From NCBI RefSeq assembly GCF_000427465.1, contig NZ_ATYB01000008.1, positions 124,001-188,000 on the forward strand: 64,000 nucleotides of DNA, written 5' to 3'. This document shows, piece by piece, positions 63,498 to 64,000 of this stretch. Positions within the stretch are counted from its first letter, which is position 1; every line of letters starts with the position of its first letter. Position numbers and translations under genes: made by a program. The stretch is from Sinorhizobium arboris LMG 14919. Lineage in GTDB: Bacteria > Pseudomonadota > Alphaproteobacteria > Rhizobiales > Rhizobiaceae. Under the pieces are notes generated by a model. The model ran no database searches. It saw nothing but the letters and a program-made list of their open reading frames with translations, and was not told the DNA's origin.

Positions 63498-63532
63498 TGC
63501 CGTCACGATTTCTTTTCGGAATATTTTGGAAA

Positions 63533-64000
63533 TTGCGTGATCACCAAACAAATCGCAGGGCCGGCGTTCCGATCAGCCAGCAGATCAAGGAATACATCCT
63601 TGAGGAGATAAGCTCCGGCCGATGGGTGGCAGGGGACAAGGTGCCCTCCGAAGCGCAACTTTCGGAGAGATTCTCCGCTTCTCGCATGACGGTCAACAGG
63701 GCGGTGAGGGAACTGACCGTTGAAGGCCGGCTGCACCGGATTCAGGGCTTGGGCACCTTCGTATCGGATTTCAAGCCGCTTGCGCCGCTGATCGAGATTC
63801 GCAGCATTGCGGAAGAGATCGCCCTGCGCGGCGGCGTTCATTCCTGCACGCCCATCCATGTCGGCGAAGGCCCGGTCACCACTCAGGAGGCGGAGTGGCT
63901 GCGTTTGCCGCCGCGTAGTCGCGTCTATCGGCTCAAAGCGGTCCATAAGCAGGATGGCGTGCCGATCCAGTTCGAAAACCGGATCGTCAATCCCGCCTTC
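63533..64000 (+). CDS. GntR/UTRA regulator, HutC-like (3' end outside window)
   Basis: The frame from TTG 63533 reads MRDHQTNRRAGVPISQQ and runs open to the window end (156 codons). An in-frame ATG at 63485 lies inside the promoter, before the expected transcript start, so the TTG is preferred. A winged helix follows (IKEYILEEISSGRWVAGDKV, LSERFSASRMTVNRAVREL, RIQGLGTFVS), then the start of a UTRA domain (IEIRSIAEEIALRGGVHSC, AVHKQDGVPIQFENRIVNPAF). The SRMTVNRA and GTFVS wording is close to histidine-utilisation repressor HutC. The regulated genes lie beyond the window. Confidence 0.8.
   Translation, partial: MRDHQTNRRAGVPISQQIKEYILEEISSGRWVAGDKVPSEAQLSERFSASRMTVNRAVRELTVEGRLHRIQGLGTFVSDFKPLAPLIEIRSIAEEIALRGGVHSCTPIHVGEGPVTTQEAEWLRLPPRSRVYRLKAVHKQDGVPIQFENRIVNPAF

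Overview
The window looks like a stretch of a GC-rich alphaproteobacterial genome of the Sinorhizobium/Ensifer type, most likely a secondary replicon of the pSymB kind. The reasons are the codon use, the many catabolic operons each with its own periplasmic transporter and local regulator, and two gene groups I recognise from Sinorhizobium meliloti: the CuxR / Uxs / Uxe polysaccharide locus and the asnO-ngg pair for the osmolyte N-acetylglutaminylglutamine amide (NAGGN). I saw no rRNA, tRNA, CRISPR array or insertion sequence. The species assignment is inference from memory of these loci, not from a search.

Layout. 1-1074: the 5' part of an ANTAR response regulator (NasT-like) and a PhrR/PraR-like regulator. 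1315-8096: gluconate/hexuronate catabolism (gluconokinase, GntR regulator, TRAP transporter dctPQM, L-idonate-type dehydrogenase, mannonate dehydratase). 8345-15070: signalling. A GGDEF-EAL protein is followed by a tightly overlapping five-gene operon that looks like a Sia/SpoIIE partner-switch with two kinase/STAS pairs, one STAS being fused to a methyltransferase. 15330-17317: a small secreted DUF1236 protein and a divergent TetR/SDR pair with a clear inverted-repeat operator. 17380-24870: the c-di-GMP-responsive AraC-type regulator CuxR and a six-gene overlapping polysaccharide operon (uxs, uxe, GT2 synthase, two DUF995 proteins around a GH26-like hydrolase). 24979-27830: a small lipoprotein-like gene, a circularly permuted ROK kinase, and the M42 peptidase of the NAGGN system.

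28291-38559: a hydroxyproline-like catabolic cluster on the minus strand (two SDRs, proline racemase-family enzyme, ALDH, FAD amino-acid oxidase, DapA-like lyase, polar amino acid ABC transporter) with a divergent GntR regulator and a perfect 20-bp direct repeat between them. 38713-41092: a two-domain extradiol-dioxygenase-like protein and a LacI regulator with two identical 14-bp palindromes. 41252-44320: an odd island with a Cys-rich-tailed small protein, a coupled WHxx/HH protein, a sulfotransferase-like protein and a thiopurine methyltransferase-like protein; its look suggests a modified-peptide or metal-peptide system. 44533-50504: a dipeptide-type ABC transporter with a fused permease-ATPase, and its GntR regulator. 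50626-54190: asnO-ngg. 54200-63285: a LacI regulator and a sugar ABC transporter with epimerase, FGGY kinase and class II aldolase. 63533-end: the start of a HutC-like regulator behind a strong promoter with an overlapping palindrome.

How it works together: most operons follow the pattern importer, catabolic enzymes, dedicated repressor. The middle part (8345-24870) stands out as regulatory and envelope-directed: c-di-GMP enzymes, a partner-switch and a c-di-GMP-binding activator lie beside the polysaccharide operon that this activator is known to control. The NAGGN genes are split, with the peptidase about 23 kb from the synthesis pair.
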